This document shows, in pieces, positions 18,801 through 29,000 of a DNA stretch of 64,000 nucleotides. This DNA comes from CALXOD01 sp964402715. Its GTDB lineage: Bacteria; Verrucomicrobiota; Lentisphaeria; Victivallales; Victivallaceae. The notes beneath the pieces are model-generated. The model made no database searches, had not been told where the DNA came from, and was given only the letters and a program-made list of their open reading frames with translations. The stretch spans positions 1-64,000 of the forward strand of contig CAYODJ010000003.1 in NCBI GenBank assembly GCA_964402715.1, written 5' to 3'. The translations under genes and the position numbers were made by a program. Within the stretch, counting starts at the first letter, position 1; each line of letters starts with the position of its first letter.

Positions 18801-19040
18801 GCGTCTGATGATTTCATAAAGGCATTCCGGAGTCAGAGGTTCGATATACGTGCGATCCGCAAACTCAGGATCCGTCATTATAGTCGCCGGATTACTGTTC
18901 ACAAGCACCAGCTCAAAGCCCTCCTGCCTCAGGACCTTGCACGCCTGAACTCCAGAATAGTCGAACTCGCACCCCTGCCCTATCACGATCGGGCCCGAAC
19001 CAATCAGTAGAATTTTCTTGATATCAGTGCGTTTTGGCAT
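15810..19040 (-). CDS. carB: Carbamoyl-phosphate synthase, large subunit
   Basis: Uses ammonia channelled from CarA, bicarbonate and two ATP to make carbamoyl phosphate for pyrimidines and arginine. The 1076-residue protein has two homologous ATP-grasp halves, visible as GSGPIVIGQGCEFDYSG near the N-terminus and GGGPNRIGQGIEFDYCC near residue 565. An oligomerisation segment lies between them, and a C-terminal MGS-like regulatory domain contains ELYATRGTATML. The start overlaps the end of pyrG by 17 bases, so it is the last gene of the glnN-purF-carA-pyrG-carB operon. Separation of carA from carB by pyrG is uncommon. Confidence 0.96.
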   Translation of the reverse strand: MPKRTDIKKILLIGSGPIVIGQGCEFDYSGVQACKVLRQEGFELVLVNSNPATIMTDPEFADRTYIEPLTPECLYEIIRRERPDALLPTLGGQTALNLAMELYDKGVLQRYQVEMIGASAEAIRRAEDRQLFKAAMHGIGLELPLSGSAHSLEEARSVAGTINRWPLIIRPGFTLGGTGGGIAHNEHEFDEIVSRGLAVSRNSEVLIEESLLGWKEYELEVIRDRKNNAVVVCSIENIDPMGIHTGDSITVAPAQTLSDREYQRMRDASLAVMRAIGVETGGSNVQWAVNPSDGRQYVIEMNPRVSRSSALASKATGFPIAKIAALLAVGYTLDEISNDITKKTPACFEPALDYVVTKVPRFTFEKFPAADSTLGTQMKSVGEVMAIGRNFKQSLQKALRSLETGRAGFGADGRDAKLQSMSDEELTGELSRPNAERIFAIHEAFRRGRTVDELHELTKIDHYFLRHMAELVAFEGEVGLDADSLLRAKQLGYSDRQIAFLTGTNEKTVRQLRKESGIVPVYGSVDTCAGEFAAMTPYYYSTYGEHDEPVRDSRGRSSIMILGGGPNRIGQGIEFDYCCVHAAFALREAGYETVMVNSNPETVSTDYDTSDKLYFEPLTLEDIMNIYERESCSGVIVQFGGQTPLNLAQALKEAGARIVGTSPDDIDAAEDRDFFKQLASRLDILQPASGIAHRVDEALEIAAKIGYPVLVRPSFVLGGRAMVIVYKDKYLRRFVEEAAAVAEGKPILIDRFLEDAVELDVDCISDGRRTVVGAIMEHVEPAGIHSGDSACSIPARTLSKPVLDRIRKHSMDLARELHVKGLMNVQFAVKNNEVYILEVNPRASRTIPFVSKSIGVPLAKKAALCMVGKTLEELHFTHEVQIPYTAFKEAVFPFVKFPGVDIVLSPEMKSTGEVMGVDYQGGSAYLKSQMAARNPIPSSGGVFVSLRDQDKEPALQLVRDLMGMGFELYATRGTATMLYNAGIHCHAVFRISLGRPNLLDLIGEHRIGWIINTPETGAAAMVDEIQMRSGAIMAGIPVTTTLAGMHEALEGLRSSQEVGRMEVCSLQEYHRHIHGE

Positions 19041-20649
19041 AATGCAAACGCTCCTTATATTGCAATGCGGCGTCTACCAAACCCAAGAACAGCGGGTGCG
19101 GACAGGCCGGTTGGGACTTGAATTCCGGATGGAACTGACAACCGATGAAAAACGGATGATCAACAAGCTCGCAAATCTCCACCAGCCGGCCGTCGGGAGA
19201 TGTTCCGACAATACGCAGCCCTCCGCCGGAGAACTCGTCGCGGAAGAGGTTATTGAATTCGTAACGGTGCCGATGCCGTTCCTCGACTTGATCCTCTCCG
19301 TACAATGCCCTGGCGCGGCTACCTTCCGACAGTACGCATGGGAAGCTGCCCAGCCGCATCGTCCCCCCCTTGGTAGTAACTCCGCGTTGTTCCGGCATCA
19401 GGTCAATCACCGTATGTTGAGAACTGGAATTCCACTCGGAGCTGTCCGCATCATGCCATCCCAACACGTGCCTGGCGTATTCGATCACCATGCATTGCAT
19501 GCCGAGGCAGATTCCCAGTAACGGAACATTTCTTGTTCTGGCATATTCAATGGCCCTGATTTTACCAGGAATACCACGCGTTCCGAAACCGCCAGGAACC
19601 ACAATCCCATCCAAGTCCAGCAAATTGGCATCCCCTGATTCCAGCGTTTCCGCCTCAACTGCGACTATTTCGACTCGCGCATACCGTGCAATGCCGGCAT
19701 GCGCCAGAGCCTCAAAAATACTCTTGTAGGCATCACGACAAGACGTGTATTTCCCAACCAATCCAATCCGGCAGGCACAGCGCGGATGCACCGCCGCGTC
19801 AACGATGCGCCTCCAATCCGCCATGTCCAGTTCATTTTCAGAAAGTCTCAGCAGACGAAGAATCTTCTCATCCAACCTCTGACTCGCTAATTCCAGCGGC
19901 ACCTCGTAAATTGAATGACGCACATCGCGTTCCTCAATCACCAGATCAAGAGGCACGTTGCAAAAGAGTGCCAGTTTTTTCCGATGCTCTTCCTCCACCG
20001 GAACCTCGGTGCGACAAACCAAGATGTCCGGGAAGATGCCAATGTTACGAAGAATGCCGACCGACTGCTGCGACGGCTTGGTCTTTAGTTCTCCCGCCGC
20101 ACGAATGAACGGAAGCAGCGTCAGGTGGAGGAAGACCGCATTGCCCTCCCCCGCCTCGTGCTTGAACTGACGCGCCGCCTCCAAAAACGGAAGAGATTCT
20201 ATGTCGCCGGCCGTACCTCCGATTTCCGTTATCACAATATCGGTGTCCGGCGTGACAACGGAATAGATGGCGGCCTTGATCTCATCGGTGACATGCGGAA
20301 TCACCTGTACCGTCCTGCCGAGATACCCTCCCGCGCGCTCTTTCGCAATGACATTCCCGTAAATCCGCCCCGATGTGAAGTTGCTTGACCGAGAACAAGT
20401 GACGCCGGCGAAACGTTCATAATGCCCGAGATCCAAATCAGTCTCCGCACCGTCGTCTGTCACATACACCTCTCCATGTTGATAGGGCGACATGGTTCCC
20501 GGATCGACGTTCAGATAAGGATCGAGCTTCTGCATCGCAATCCGGTAGCCGCGACGTTTAAGCAACAGCGCCAGACTGGCGGCAGTGATGCCTTTGCCGA
20601 GGCTTGAAACTACCCCGCCAGTAACAAATATGAACTTGCTCATATTCAT
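19024..20649 (-). CDS. pyrG: CTP synthase
   Basis: Converts UTP to CTP with ATP and glutamine. The 541-residue length is standard. The N-terminal synthase domain begins KFIFVTGGVVSSLGKG and includes KLDPYLNVDPGTMSPYQHGE (quoted across the motif) and GGTAGDIES. The C-terminal class I glutamine amidotransferase domain has the catalytic Cys in GICLGMQ and the His-Glu pair in FHPEF. It starts three bases after the carA stop and overlaps carB by 17 bases, pointing to translational coupling. An ATG two codons inside (20643) is an alternative start. Confidence 0.96.
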   Translation of the reverse strand: MNMSKFIFVTGGVVSSLGKGITAASLALLLKRRGYRIAMQKLDPYLNVDPGTMSPYQHGEVYVTDDGAETDLDLGHYERFAGVTCSRSSNFTSGRIYGNVIAKERAGGYLGRTVQVIPHVTDEIKAAIYSVVTPDTDIVITEIGGTAGDIESLPFLEAARQFKHEAGEGNAVFLHLTLLPFIRAAGELKTKPSQQSVGILRNIGIFPDILVCRTEVPVEEEHRKKLALFCNVPLDLVIEERDVRHSIYEVPLELASQRLDEKILRLLRLSENELDMADWRRIVDAAVHPRCACRIGLVGKYTSCRDAYKSIFEALAHAGIARYARVEIVAVEAETLESGDANLLDLDGIVVPGGFGTRGIPGKIRAIEYARTRNVPLLGICLGMQCMVIEYARHVLGWHDADSSEWNSSSQHTVIDLMPEQRGVTTKGGTMRLGSFPCVLSEGSRARALYGEDQVEERHRHRYEFNNLFRDEFSGGGLRIVGTSPDGRLVEICELVDHPFFIGCQFHPEFKSQPACPHPLFLGLVDAALQYKERLHYAKTH

Positions 20650-20652
20650 TCC

Positions 20653-21738
20653 CTATCTTTCGAGTAACTTTCTGAACTCCTTGAAAACAGCGGCGGCGTC
20701 ATGCGGACCAGGTGCTGACTCAGGATGATATTGCACTGAGAACATCGGCTCGTGACGATGCCTGATGCCTTCAATCGTCTGATCGTTCAAATTAATGTGC
20801 GTGACCTCCAACACTTCGGGGAATCGCTCCGATCCCAGCGCGAAGTTGTGATTCTGACTGGTGATGGACACCTCTCCGGTACGCATATCCTTCACCGGAT
20901 GATTGCAGCCATGATGTCCGAATTTCAACCGACCACACTCGCATCCGGAGGCAATGCCAAGGATCTGATGCCCCAGGCAAATTCCCATTATCGGTATTTT
21001 GCCGATCAAAGTGCGGGCGGCATCAATCGCTCCTTTGACGGCGGATGGATCCGCCGGCCCGTTAGACAGAAACACGCCGTCCGGATTCATAGCCAACACC
21101 GAACTGGCAGCGGTGCCCGCAGGCACCACCGTCAAACGCAGATTCTGCGATCCCAGCAGTCTCAAAATGTTATATTTCACGCCGAAATCGTACACGACGA
21201 CGTGAAGATCTCCAGAGTCGTTCCATTCAAACGGCTCAGCGACACTCACTTCGGACGCATAATCCTGTCCATCCAGTCCACACCATTCGTTCGCCAGACG
21301 GATCCCGTCCTCCGGACTGACATTCTTCTCAGAGCCGTGCAGAAAAGCCTTCTGCGTCCCACCGGAACGCAACAACATCACCAACCTACGCGTGTCAACA
21401 TCAGACAGCACAGGGACACCCTCGGAACGCAAAAGCTCCGTCAGAGATGAAGTCGATCGGAAATTGGACGGCTCGTTCAGCTCCTGCACCACCAGACCGC
21501 GCAGAAAGAATCCCCGTGATTCCATATCCTCTGCATTACAGCCATAATTACCGACTTCCGCCACCGTAAGTGTCACAAACTGACCGGCATAGGATGGATC
21601 AGAGACGATTTCCTGGTACCCGGTCATACCAGTGTTGAAAACCACCTCTCCAACCGTGTCCACGGCGGCCCCGCGGGATCTGCCGTAAAAGACTGTTCCG
21701 TCCGCTAAAGCTAAAAAATGCCTTCCGGTGTTTCTCAT
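20653..21738 (-). CDS. carA: Carbamoyl-phosphate synthase, small (glutaminase) subunit
   Basis: Hydrolyses glutamine and passes ammonia to CarB. The 361-residue protein has the N-terminal CPSase small-chain domain (FLALADGTVFYGRS, VVFNTGMTGYQEIVSDPSY) and a C-terminal class I amidotransferase domain with the catalytic Cys in GICLGHQ and the His-Glu pair in QYHPE. The ATG begins on the base after the purF stop, with no gap, and pyrG follows after three bases. The order purF-carA-pyrG-carB puts three glutamine amidotransferases in a row. Confidence 0.96.
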   Translation of the reverse strand: MRNTGRHFLALADGTVFYGRSRGAAVDTVGEVVFNTGMTGYQEIVSDPSYAGQFVTLTVAEVGNYGCNAEDMESRGFFLRGLVVQELNEPSNFRSTSSLTELLRSEGVPVLSDVDTRRLVMLLRSGGTQKAFLHGSEKNVSPEDGIRLANEWCGLDGQDYASEVSVAEPFEWNDSGDLHVVVYDFGVKYNILRLLGSQNLRLTVVPAGTAASSVLAMNPDGVFLSNGPADPSAVKGAIDAARTLIGKIPIMGICLGHQILGIASGCECGRLKFGHHGCNHPVKDMRTGEVSITSQNHNFALGSERFPEVLEVTHINLNDQTIEGIRHRHEPMFSVQYHPESAPGPHDAAAVFKEFRKLLER

Positions 21739-23457
21739 TCAGTATGCCCTCCGGTCTACTGCGTCAACATAATTGATCAGAGCCTGGTTTACAACGCGAT
21801 TCCCCCCCGGAGTCGGATAATCTCCGGAGAAATACCAATCACCCGTATGGTCTGGACATGCCCTCCCAAGATTCTCTGGCGTCTGAAAAACTACGCGCAG
21901 CTCCGCGCGCAATCCCTCCGGACACAGTCTTCTACCGATCTCCTCGCACAACGACTGAAATCCTATCGCCTCGTAAATCGGTTTTACCCTGTTTTCCATT
22001 TTGTCGTCTGGCAGCAGCAAATCGCTTCGAGCCGCCGCCACGCACTCCTGAAAAAGCTTGTCCATATTATTGCTGCGCACTATTGACACAGCCGCCTCGA
22101 ATGCAACCAATTCCCCCAGACTTGCCATGTCAATACCATAACAGTCAGGATAACAGACCGGCGGTGCGGCCGACACCACAACAATCCGTTTAGGACCGAG
22201 CCGATCAAGTATTCGAAGAATGCAATGACGCATAGTGTTTCCACGTACGATGGAGTCGTCCAGCACCACGAGGTTATCCGACCCTTGATGCACAAGACCA
22301 TAGACGACATCGTAAGTATGCATCGAGAGTTCCTTGCGGCTCTCCGCGTCTGAGATGAAAGTCCGGAAGCCCACGTCCTTGACCGCAATTTGTCCGAAAC
22401 GAAGCGTCCTGCCCTGATGTCGGACAACCAATTCCTCCAACATTCCGAGGAAACAGCTATATGCGGTGTTCGGTATGTAGGAAAAAAACGTGTTGTCCCA
22501 ATCATGATCTACCGCATCCAGAACCGCATCGGTCAGTAGTTTCCCCATCTTCCGCCGTTCGCGCTGAATATCGGCATCGTTGCCGCGAGAGAAATAAATG
22601 CGCTCGAATACACAGCGTCGCGGCCGCATCGGCTCCAGACATTGCCTGACGCTGACCTTCCCCTGCCGATCCACAAGCAACAGAGCACCCGGAGGCAGTT
22701 CCTCCACCTCGGCGCTAGCCAGATCGAACGCTGTTTGTATCGCGGGTCTTTCCGATGCCGTCACCACCAACTCCTCGTTGAAATACCAGTATCCGGGACG
22801 GATTCCATTCGGATCCCTCAAGGCAAAACTTTCTCCGCTACCAAGCGCACCGCATAAAAAATATCCGCCGTCCCACTCCGATGCCGTCTTTTTGAATAGC
22901 CGCATCAGATCAGGAGAGTAATTCACATCGTCGTCGGCGTACATTTCGTCCAGACTGTGTTCAATCATGGTCACCAGGATGTGACTGTCCAAAACATCCG
23001 GCAAATGGTGCCCCAAGGATGTCAGTCTGGAAAAGAGCGCAGCCGTATTGGTAAGATTAAAATTGCCGGCTAGCAGGATGGTGCGGTTACGATGGGAGTT
23101 TTCTATAATCACAGGATGACATGCCGCCAGGGAGCGGCAGCCGAATGTCCCATAGCGTAGATGCCCCAGCAATATTTCGCTGAACCACGGGATATCATCA
23201 AGCTTAGAAAGAATGTCGACAAGAGCTGAAGCACTGTTGGACTTTTCCAATCTGTAGTAGGGTTCCCCTGACACGGCGTCAAGCCGCAACGCCGCAATGC
23301 CTGCACCATCCTGACCCCGATTATGCTGTTTCTCGAGCAATAGAGCCAGCTTGCGATTCCCGAAATTGCGCACGTTGTAACGCGCGGCGAAGTAATCGCT
23401 GCTCTGGCGCAGACGCAACAGTGCGACCCCGCACTCGTGCTTCAGTTCTTCCGACAT
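21739..23457 (-). CDS. purF: Amidophosphoribosyltransferase
   Basis: First committed step of purine synthesis: glutamine plus PRPP gives phosphoribosylamine. The N-terminal nucleophile is Cys9 (ECGVALL) after a short propeptide; the glutaminase domain shows NRGQDGAG and LGHLRYGTFG. The phosphoribosyltransferase domain has the PRPP loop VVLDDSIVRGNTMR. At 572 residues it is longer than the E. coli enzyme (about 505). The ATG at 23457 is preferred over an upstream TTG at 23475 that overlaps the glnN stop. The gap to glnN is 14 bases, so it lies in the same operon as glutamine synthetase. Confidence 0.93.
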   Translation of the reverse strand: MSEELKHECGVALLRLRQSSDYFAARYNVRNFGNRKLALLLEKQHNRGQDGAGIAALRLDAVSGEPYYRLEKSNSASALVDILSKLDDIPWFSEILLGHLRYGTFGCRSLAACHPVIIENSHRNRTILLAGNFNLTNTAALFSRLTSLGHHLPDVLDSHILVTMIEHSLDEMYADDDVNYSPDLMRLFKKTASEWDGGYFLCGALGSGESFALRDPNGIRPGYWYFNEELVVTASERPAIQTAFDLASAEVEELPPGALLLVDRQGKVSVRQCLEPMRPRRCVFERIYFSRGNDADIQRERRKMGKLLTDAVLDAVDHDWDNTFFSYIPNTAYSCFLGMLEELVVRHQGRTLRFGQIAVKDVGFRTFISDAESRKELSMHTYDVVYGLVHQGSDNLVVLDDSIVRGNTMRHCILRILDRLGPKRIVVVSAAPPVCYPDCYGIDMASLGELVAFEAAVSIVRSNNMDKLFQECVAAARSDLLLPDDKMENRVKPIYEAIGFQSLCEEIGRRLCPEGLRAELRVVFQTPENLGRACPDHTGDWYFSGDYPTPGGNRVVNQALINYVDAVDRRAY

Positions 23458-23471
23458 AGACGAGTCCCGTT

Positions 23472-25601
23472 TCAATAAACGAAGAGCATCTCCCGATATT
23501 TTGGCAAGGGCCAGCTCTCATCATCCAACTGGGTCTCAAGTCTGTCAACGATATGACGCAGAGACTCGGTCGCTTCCAAAATATCCTCATGCTTCCCTGG
23601 CAGAGCGGCCTCCAGATGATCGCATGCCGAGTAAAGCTTCTCCAGCAAAGTCGCCAACGCCTCGGCGGACTGACGCAAACCATCGACGCCGATGGCGACG
23701 GCATTCGCGGCGGACAGTGCCGAACTCCTGCGGCGAAAATCCTCCACCGCCGCCGGTAAAATCATGGTTTTGGCAATTTCCAATGCAACCTGCCCCTCAA
23801 TGCGGATCTTCCTGTGGTATTCTTCCAGGAAGACTTCATAGCGCGACGACAACTCAGCCTTGGAGAAAACTCCGTAGCGAATGAACAGATCCTGATTGGA
23901 GGAATCCCGCAATGCCTGCAACGCCTCCATGGTCGAACGAAAGTTGGGCAGTCCCCGGCGCGCAGCCTCCTCGCACCAGTCAGGAGCATAATTGTCGCCG
24001 TTGAATATTACCCGCTTGTGAGCGGAAATGGTTGAGCGCAAGACCTGTTGCAACTTCTTGTTGAAATTCTCCTTCGGCAAGTTTTCCAGTTGTTCGGAGA
24101 TAGAATCCATTGCCTCAGCTATGATGGTGTTGAGCACCATATTGAATCCGGCACAAGACTGACTGGAACCAGCAGCCCTGAATTCGAATTTGTTTCCGGT
24201 GAAAGCGAACGGACTTGTTCTATTTCTATCGGTTGCGTCTCTTGGCAACGGCGGCAAAGTATCAACGCCGATGCGGATGGCACCCGGAACATGTCTGGCG
24301 TGATGCGAGCCGCCCTCCAACTGTTCGATGACTTCGGTCAGTTGATCGCCCAAAAAGATCGAGACGATGGCTGGCGGAGCCTCGTTGGCTCCGAGCCGAT
24401 GGTCGTTCCCGGCGGAAGCTGTTGTGGAACGCAGCAGATCAGCATGAGTGTCCACCGCACTGATCACCGCGCAGAGAACGGTCAGAAAGATGGCGTTGCT
24501 CTGCGGATCGTCGCCTGGCTCAAGCAGATTCTTGTTCCCGTACGAGACTGACCAGTTGTTGTGCTTACCGGAACCGTTGATTCCGGCGAATGGTTTTTCG
24601 TGAAGCAAACAAATCAATCCATGCCGATCGGCGACCTGACGAAGCAGCTCCATGAGCAGCATGTTATGATCCACGGCCAAATTCAATTCTTCGAATATTG
24701 GCGCAACCTCAAATTGCGCGGGAGCCACCTCATTGTGCCTGGTCTTGGCGGGTATCCCCAACCTCCACAGCTCCTGTTCCAAATCGGTCATGAAAGCAAG
24801 AATCCGCGGCTTAATCGAACCGAAATAATGATCCTCAAGCTGCTGATGACGCGCGGGAGGAGCGCCGAACAGTGTCCGTCCAGTTTGTATCAAATCCGGC
24901 CTGTGCAGATAGAAGTTCTTATCTATCAGGAAGTATTCCTGCTCCGGACCCAGGGTCACTTTGGCTCGCGCCGCCGGTTGTCCGAAGCAATCCATCAGAC
25001 GGCGCACTGATTTCTGCAAAGCCTGAATGGAGCGCAAGAGCGGGGTTTTCTTATCAAGAGCTTCGCCTGTGTATGAACAGAACGCGGTCGGGATGCAGAG
25101 TGTTGCCCCGTTGGCGTGGCGCTTGATGAAAGCCGGACTGGTCGGATCCCACGCCGTATATCCACGCGCCTCGAACGTGCAACGCAGACCTCCGGACGGG
25201 AAACTGGACGCGTCAGGCTCTCCGACAATCAGGTTTCTGCCGGAAAAAGACATGATCGCCTGACCGTCACCGAGAGGCTCCAGAAAAGCGTCGTGCTTCT
25301 CCGCCGTTCCGCCATTGAGCGGTTGGAACCAGTGCGTGAAATGAGTCGCCCCGCGCTCAAGAGCCCATGTTTTCATAGCGTGTGCGACATCTCCGGCGAT
25401 GGCGGGATCAAGCGGCTGACCGTCGCGGATGGTCGCCAACAGTTTGGCGGCGGTATTCTTAGGCAGATACCGACAGATGGCGGCGGTATTGAAGACATCG
25501 TCTCCGTAAAAATCGAGATCGAACTGCTTTCCCTGACATGGAGGCGGAACAATGGAGGACGCGACGGCATTTATGGCGTGACGGCGACTGCAGTTACTCA
25601 T
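23472..25601 (-). CDS. glnN: Glutamine synthetase, type III
   Basis: Makes glutamine from glutamate, ammonia and ATP. The 709-residue length and the motifs HFTHWFQPLNGGTAEKHDAF (20), LGPEQEYFLI, RHNEVAPAQFE, NGSGKHNNWS and GANEAPPAIVS identify the large GS-III class found in Bacteroidetes, cyanobacteria and PVC bacteria, not the usual GS-I. AGGAGA eight bases before the ATG at 25601 fixes the start. It is the first gene of a minus-strand operon followed by purF, carA, pyrG and carB. A -24/-12 promoter match lies 57-72 bases upstream, which would place it under sigma-54 control. Confidence 0.96.
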   Translation of the reverse strand: MSNCSRRHAINAVASSIVPPPCQGKQFDLDFYGDDVFNTAAICRYLPKNTAAKLLATIRDGQPLDPAIAGDVAHAMKTWALERGATHFTHWFQPLNGGTAEKHDAFLEPLGDGQAIMSFSGRNLIVGEPDASSFPSGGLRCTFEARGYTAWDPTSPAFIKRHANGATLCIPTAFCSYTGEALDKKTPLLRSIQALQKSVRRLMDCFGQPAARAKVTLGPEQEYFLIDKNFYLHRPDLIQTGRTLFGAPPARHQQLEDHYFGSIKPRILAFMTDLEQELWRLGIPAKTRHNEVAPAQFEVAPIFEELNLAVDHNMLLMELLRQVADRHGLICLLHEKPFAGINGSGKHNNWSVSYGNKNLLEPGDDPQSNAIFLTVLCAVISAVDTHADLLRSTTASAGNDHRLGANEAPPAIVSIFLGDQLTEVIEQLEGGSHHARHVPGAIRIGVDTLPPLPRDATDRNRTSPFAFTGNKFEFRAAGSSQSCAGFNMVLNTIIAEAMDSISEQLENLPKENFNKKLQQVLRSTISAHKRVIFNGDNYAPDWCEEAARRGLPNFRSTMEALQALRDSSNQDLFIRYGVFSKAELSSRYEVFLEEYHRKIRIEGQVALEIAKTMILPAAVEDFRRRSSALSAANAVAIGVDGLRQSAEALATLLEKLYSACDHLEAALPGKHEDILEATESLRHIVDRLETQLDDESWPLPKYREMLFVY

Positions 25602-25657
25602 TTTCTTCTCCTTTTGTGAGGTTCGACACGGACAAGAGACACACTGCAGAAAACGGT

Positions 25658-25673
25658 AGCATTTCCCGTGCCA
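25658..25673 (-). promoter_or_regulatory. Candidate sigma-54 (-24/-12) promoter of glnN operon
   Basis: The minus strand reads TTGGCACGGGAAATGCT: GG and GC are exactly ten bases apart, and the -24 block matches the consensus TGGCACG fully. The -12 block is ATGCT against TTGCA/T. The predicted transcript starts near 25647, giving a leader of about 46 bases before glnN. Confidence 0.7.
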
Positions 25674-25924
25674 AAACACCGCTTTGCGCATCTGCCGTTG
25701 AATACCCGTCGGCAGAAAATAGAGCATCGGTTGTCGATTAAGTCAAACCTGTTTAGCGGGATTCTGTTTCGCGCGTGCGCCCGCACCGCCGCAGCGTCAA
25801 GCAGAATGATTTGCGGAATGAATTTACGTTTTTGTAAAAACCCTGTACCGCTTTCGGAAAATTTTGTAACAAGGCCATCTGTTTCGGATCCCGCATACGT
25901 GAAACGACGGAAGTCGCCGGCGGA

Positions 25925-25941
25925 TTGGCACAAAATCTGCT
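25925..25941 (+). promoter_or_regulatory. Candidate sigma-54 (-24/-12) promoter of gltB
   Basis: The plus strand reads TTGGCACAAAATCTGCT, again with GG and GC ten bases apart and a full TTGGCAC block; the -12 block is CTGCT. The predicted start is near 25952, about 49 bases before the gltB ATG. The region between the two promoters (about 25680-25920) would hold activator sites; TTTTTGTAAAAA near 25830 is one AT-rich dyad there. Confidence 0.68.
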
Positions 25942-26000
25942 TGCATCAAACACGCACCTGTGGACATGTGCGCCGTGAACGCGTGAGGAGGATAGTTCCA

Positions 26001-29000
26001 ATGGTTCAAAGTTGTATCGGGCGGCCTCTCCCCGCCTTTAGGAGAGGTTTGCCGACGGAATGCGGACTGTATCATCCCGGAAACGAACATGATTCATGCG
26101 GAGTCGGTCTGGTCGCCGACTTGCACTGCCGGCCGTCCAGACAGATTGTGGAAATGGGACTGGAGGTCTTGAATAAACTCATGCACCGCGGAGCATCCGG
26201 AAGCGACCCCGACACAGGAGACGGAGCCGGTATTCTGACATCACTCCCGGACACTTTTTTCCGTGCGTGCGTTCCATTCAGTCTACCGGAGCGGGGCCGC
26301 TATGCCGTGGCGATGATTTTCGGCGGAGAGGACGCGTCGGATGCCATTGAAAAGGAACTGGAGTTCCGTGGTTTTGTCGTCCTCGGCTGGCGCACCGTAC
26401 CGGTTAACCCGGATGCGATCGGTAAAGCCGCCAGACGCACACAGCCGGCGATCCGACAGTGCTTCGTCGGAACGGGCGGATCCACAGACCCCAAGGCTTT
26501 CGATCGACAGTTGTTTGTTGCCCGGCGTGTGCTGGAGAAAAAGTTTCCGCACATCACGTTCTGCAGTTTTTCCCGCACATCCATCGTCTACAAGGGACTG
26601 ATGCTGGCAACACAGTTGGAAAAATTCTTTCCCGACTTGGCGGAGCCTCTTTTCAACTCGCCCCTAGCACTGGTGCACCAGCGGTTCAGCACCAACACGT
26701 TCCCATCATGGGCCATGGCACACCCATTCCGCTATCTGGCTCATAACGGCGAAATCAACACCATCAAGGGCAATCTCAATCAGCAGCGCGCCCGCGAGAT
26801 GTCACTGAAAAGTCCGTTGTTCGGAGACGCACTGAAAGAGTGCCTGCCTCTGATCGACGCGCCCACCAGCGACTCTGCGGCGTTGGATCGGATGCTCGAA
26901 CTGTTGGTTTTATCCGGCCGCACGCTACCACACGCCATGCTGATGCTGATCCCTCAGGCGTGGGGGGCTAAGTATCATCTGGGAAGAGATGTACGCGCCT
27001 TTTTTGAGTATCACTCCGCGCTGATGGAGCCGTGGGACGGTCCCGCGGCGGTGGCATTCTCGGACGGAATCAATGCGGGCGCAATGCTGGATCGCAACGG
27101 GTTGCGCCCTGCCCGCTACGCACTTACCGATGACGGGATTTTCGTACTTGCGTCCGAGAGCGGGGTCGCCGATCTTCCGGCGGGCCATGTGTTACGCAGA
27201 GGTCGTCTTAGCCCCGGCGAGATGATTTGGTGCGATTTGGAAAATCACCGACTGGTCGACGATCGTGAGATAAAAAATACACTTGCACGACAAGCGCCCT
27301 ACAGACGGTGGGTGGAGGAAAACCGGATTACCGTCCACGGCCTTTTTGACTCGGTGATGCCTCCTCCCCCAATGTCTGATTTGCGGCGCCGCCTAAACAT
27401 CTTCCATTGGAGCCGCGAGGATGTAGAAGTGATTGTGAAGCCGATGGCTCTTAACGGATACGAACCGACCGGCTCCATGGGCAACGATAGCGCCATGGCC
27501 GTTTTTTCGCACCGTCATCCGCTGCTCTACAATTACTTCAAGCAGCTGTTCGCGCAGGTCACCAATCCTCCGATCGATCCCATACGTGAGGAGCTGGTCA
27601 TGAGTCTGGTAACCTACATTGGAAACCACGGAAACATTCTTGAGGAGACACCTGAACACGCCAGACTCATAAAACTGCCGCGGCCTGTTCTTACTGACGA
27701 GGATCTGCAACGGCTGACGCATGTCCGCATAGACGGATTCAACTCGTTTGTACTGAAAACGGGATGGAACGGTGATCTGCGGGAATCGCTGGATCTGCTG
27801 GCGAAAACCGCCAAGGATAAGGTGCTGTCCGGACAGAGGATCCTGATTCTTTCTGATCGTGACCTGCCCCACGGGGATGTTCCGATGCCGGCACTCCTTG
27901 CGCTGGGGGCAGTCAACCGCGCTCTGGTCAATGCCGGACTCAGACCTCCGGTAGGTCTGATCGTGCAATCCGGAGAGGTTCGGGAAGTCATGCATTATGC
28001 CCTGCTCCTTGGATTCGGAGCGACAGCCATCCATCCCTATCTCGCGTTGCAGTGCGTCCGCCAGCTCTGCGCCGACGGAAACATACCGCTGGACCCTGCC
28101 AAGGCGACTGAAAACTATATCCACGCCGTCGACAAGGGGCTGCTGAAAATCATGTCGAAAATGGGTATATCCACGTTACGCAGTTACCGTTCGGCCCAGA
28201 TGTTCGAGGCTGTCGGACTGGACCAGAGCGTCATCGACTCATATTTCCCAGGAACGACGTCGCGTATCGGAGGTCTGCGGCTGGAGGATATTGCCCGCGA
28301 GACGGCTGAGCGATGCGAAAAAGCTGAGCGGCGTAAACTCCTCACCTCGGGCGGCGAATATGCATGGCGTCTGGACGGAGAGCAACATCTGTGGACGCCC
28401 CAGTCACTGACTCTTTTCCGTCGCGCGGTGCAGAATAACGACGCTGAAGTCTATCGGCAATATGCGGACGAGATAAACAACCAATCCGGACGGCCCTGCA
28501 CGCTTCGATCTCTATTCCGCTTCAGGCGCGGGGAGCCCATACCCGTGGAAGATGTGGAGAGCGCGGAAGTCATCGTGCGACGTTTTGTTTCCGGCGCCAT
28601 GTCATTGGGGTCGCTAAGCCCTGAGGCGCACGAAGCGATCGCCGTCGCGATGAACCGTCTTGGAGCCATGAGCAATTGCGGAGAGGGAGGAGAGGATCCG
28701 CTCCGCGCCACCCCGGGCGCTCACGGCGAGAGAAGAGACAGCGCCATACGCCAAGTTGCCAGCGGGAGATTTGGTGTGACGTTGGAGTATCTCGCCGGAG
28801 CCAGGGATTTGCAGATAAAGATGGCACAAGGGGCGAAACCGGGAGAAGGCGGTCAGCTGCCGGGATACAAGGTGGACGAAGAGATTGCCAGGGTGCGGCA
28901 TTCGACCCCCGGCGTAACACTGATTTCCCCTCCCCCGCACCACGACATATACTCAATAGAGGATCTGGCGCAACTGATTTCAGATTTGCGCAACGTCAAT

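Noticed and set aside
25668..26000. Longer gltB start upstream of 26001
   Set aside because: It would cross the predicted sigma-54 promoter and put about 111 extra residues before the catalytic-Cys propeptide.
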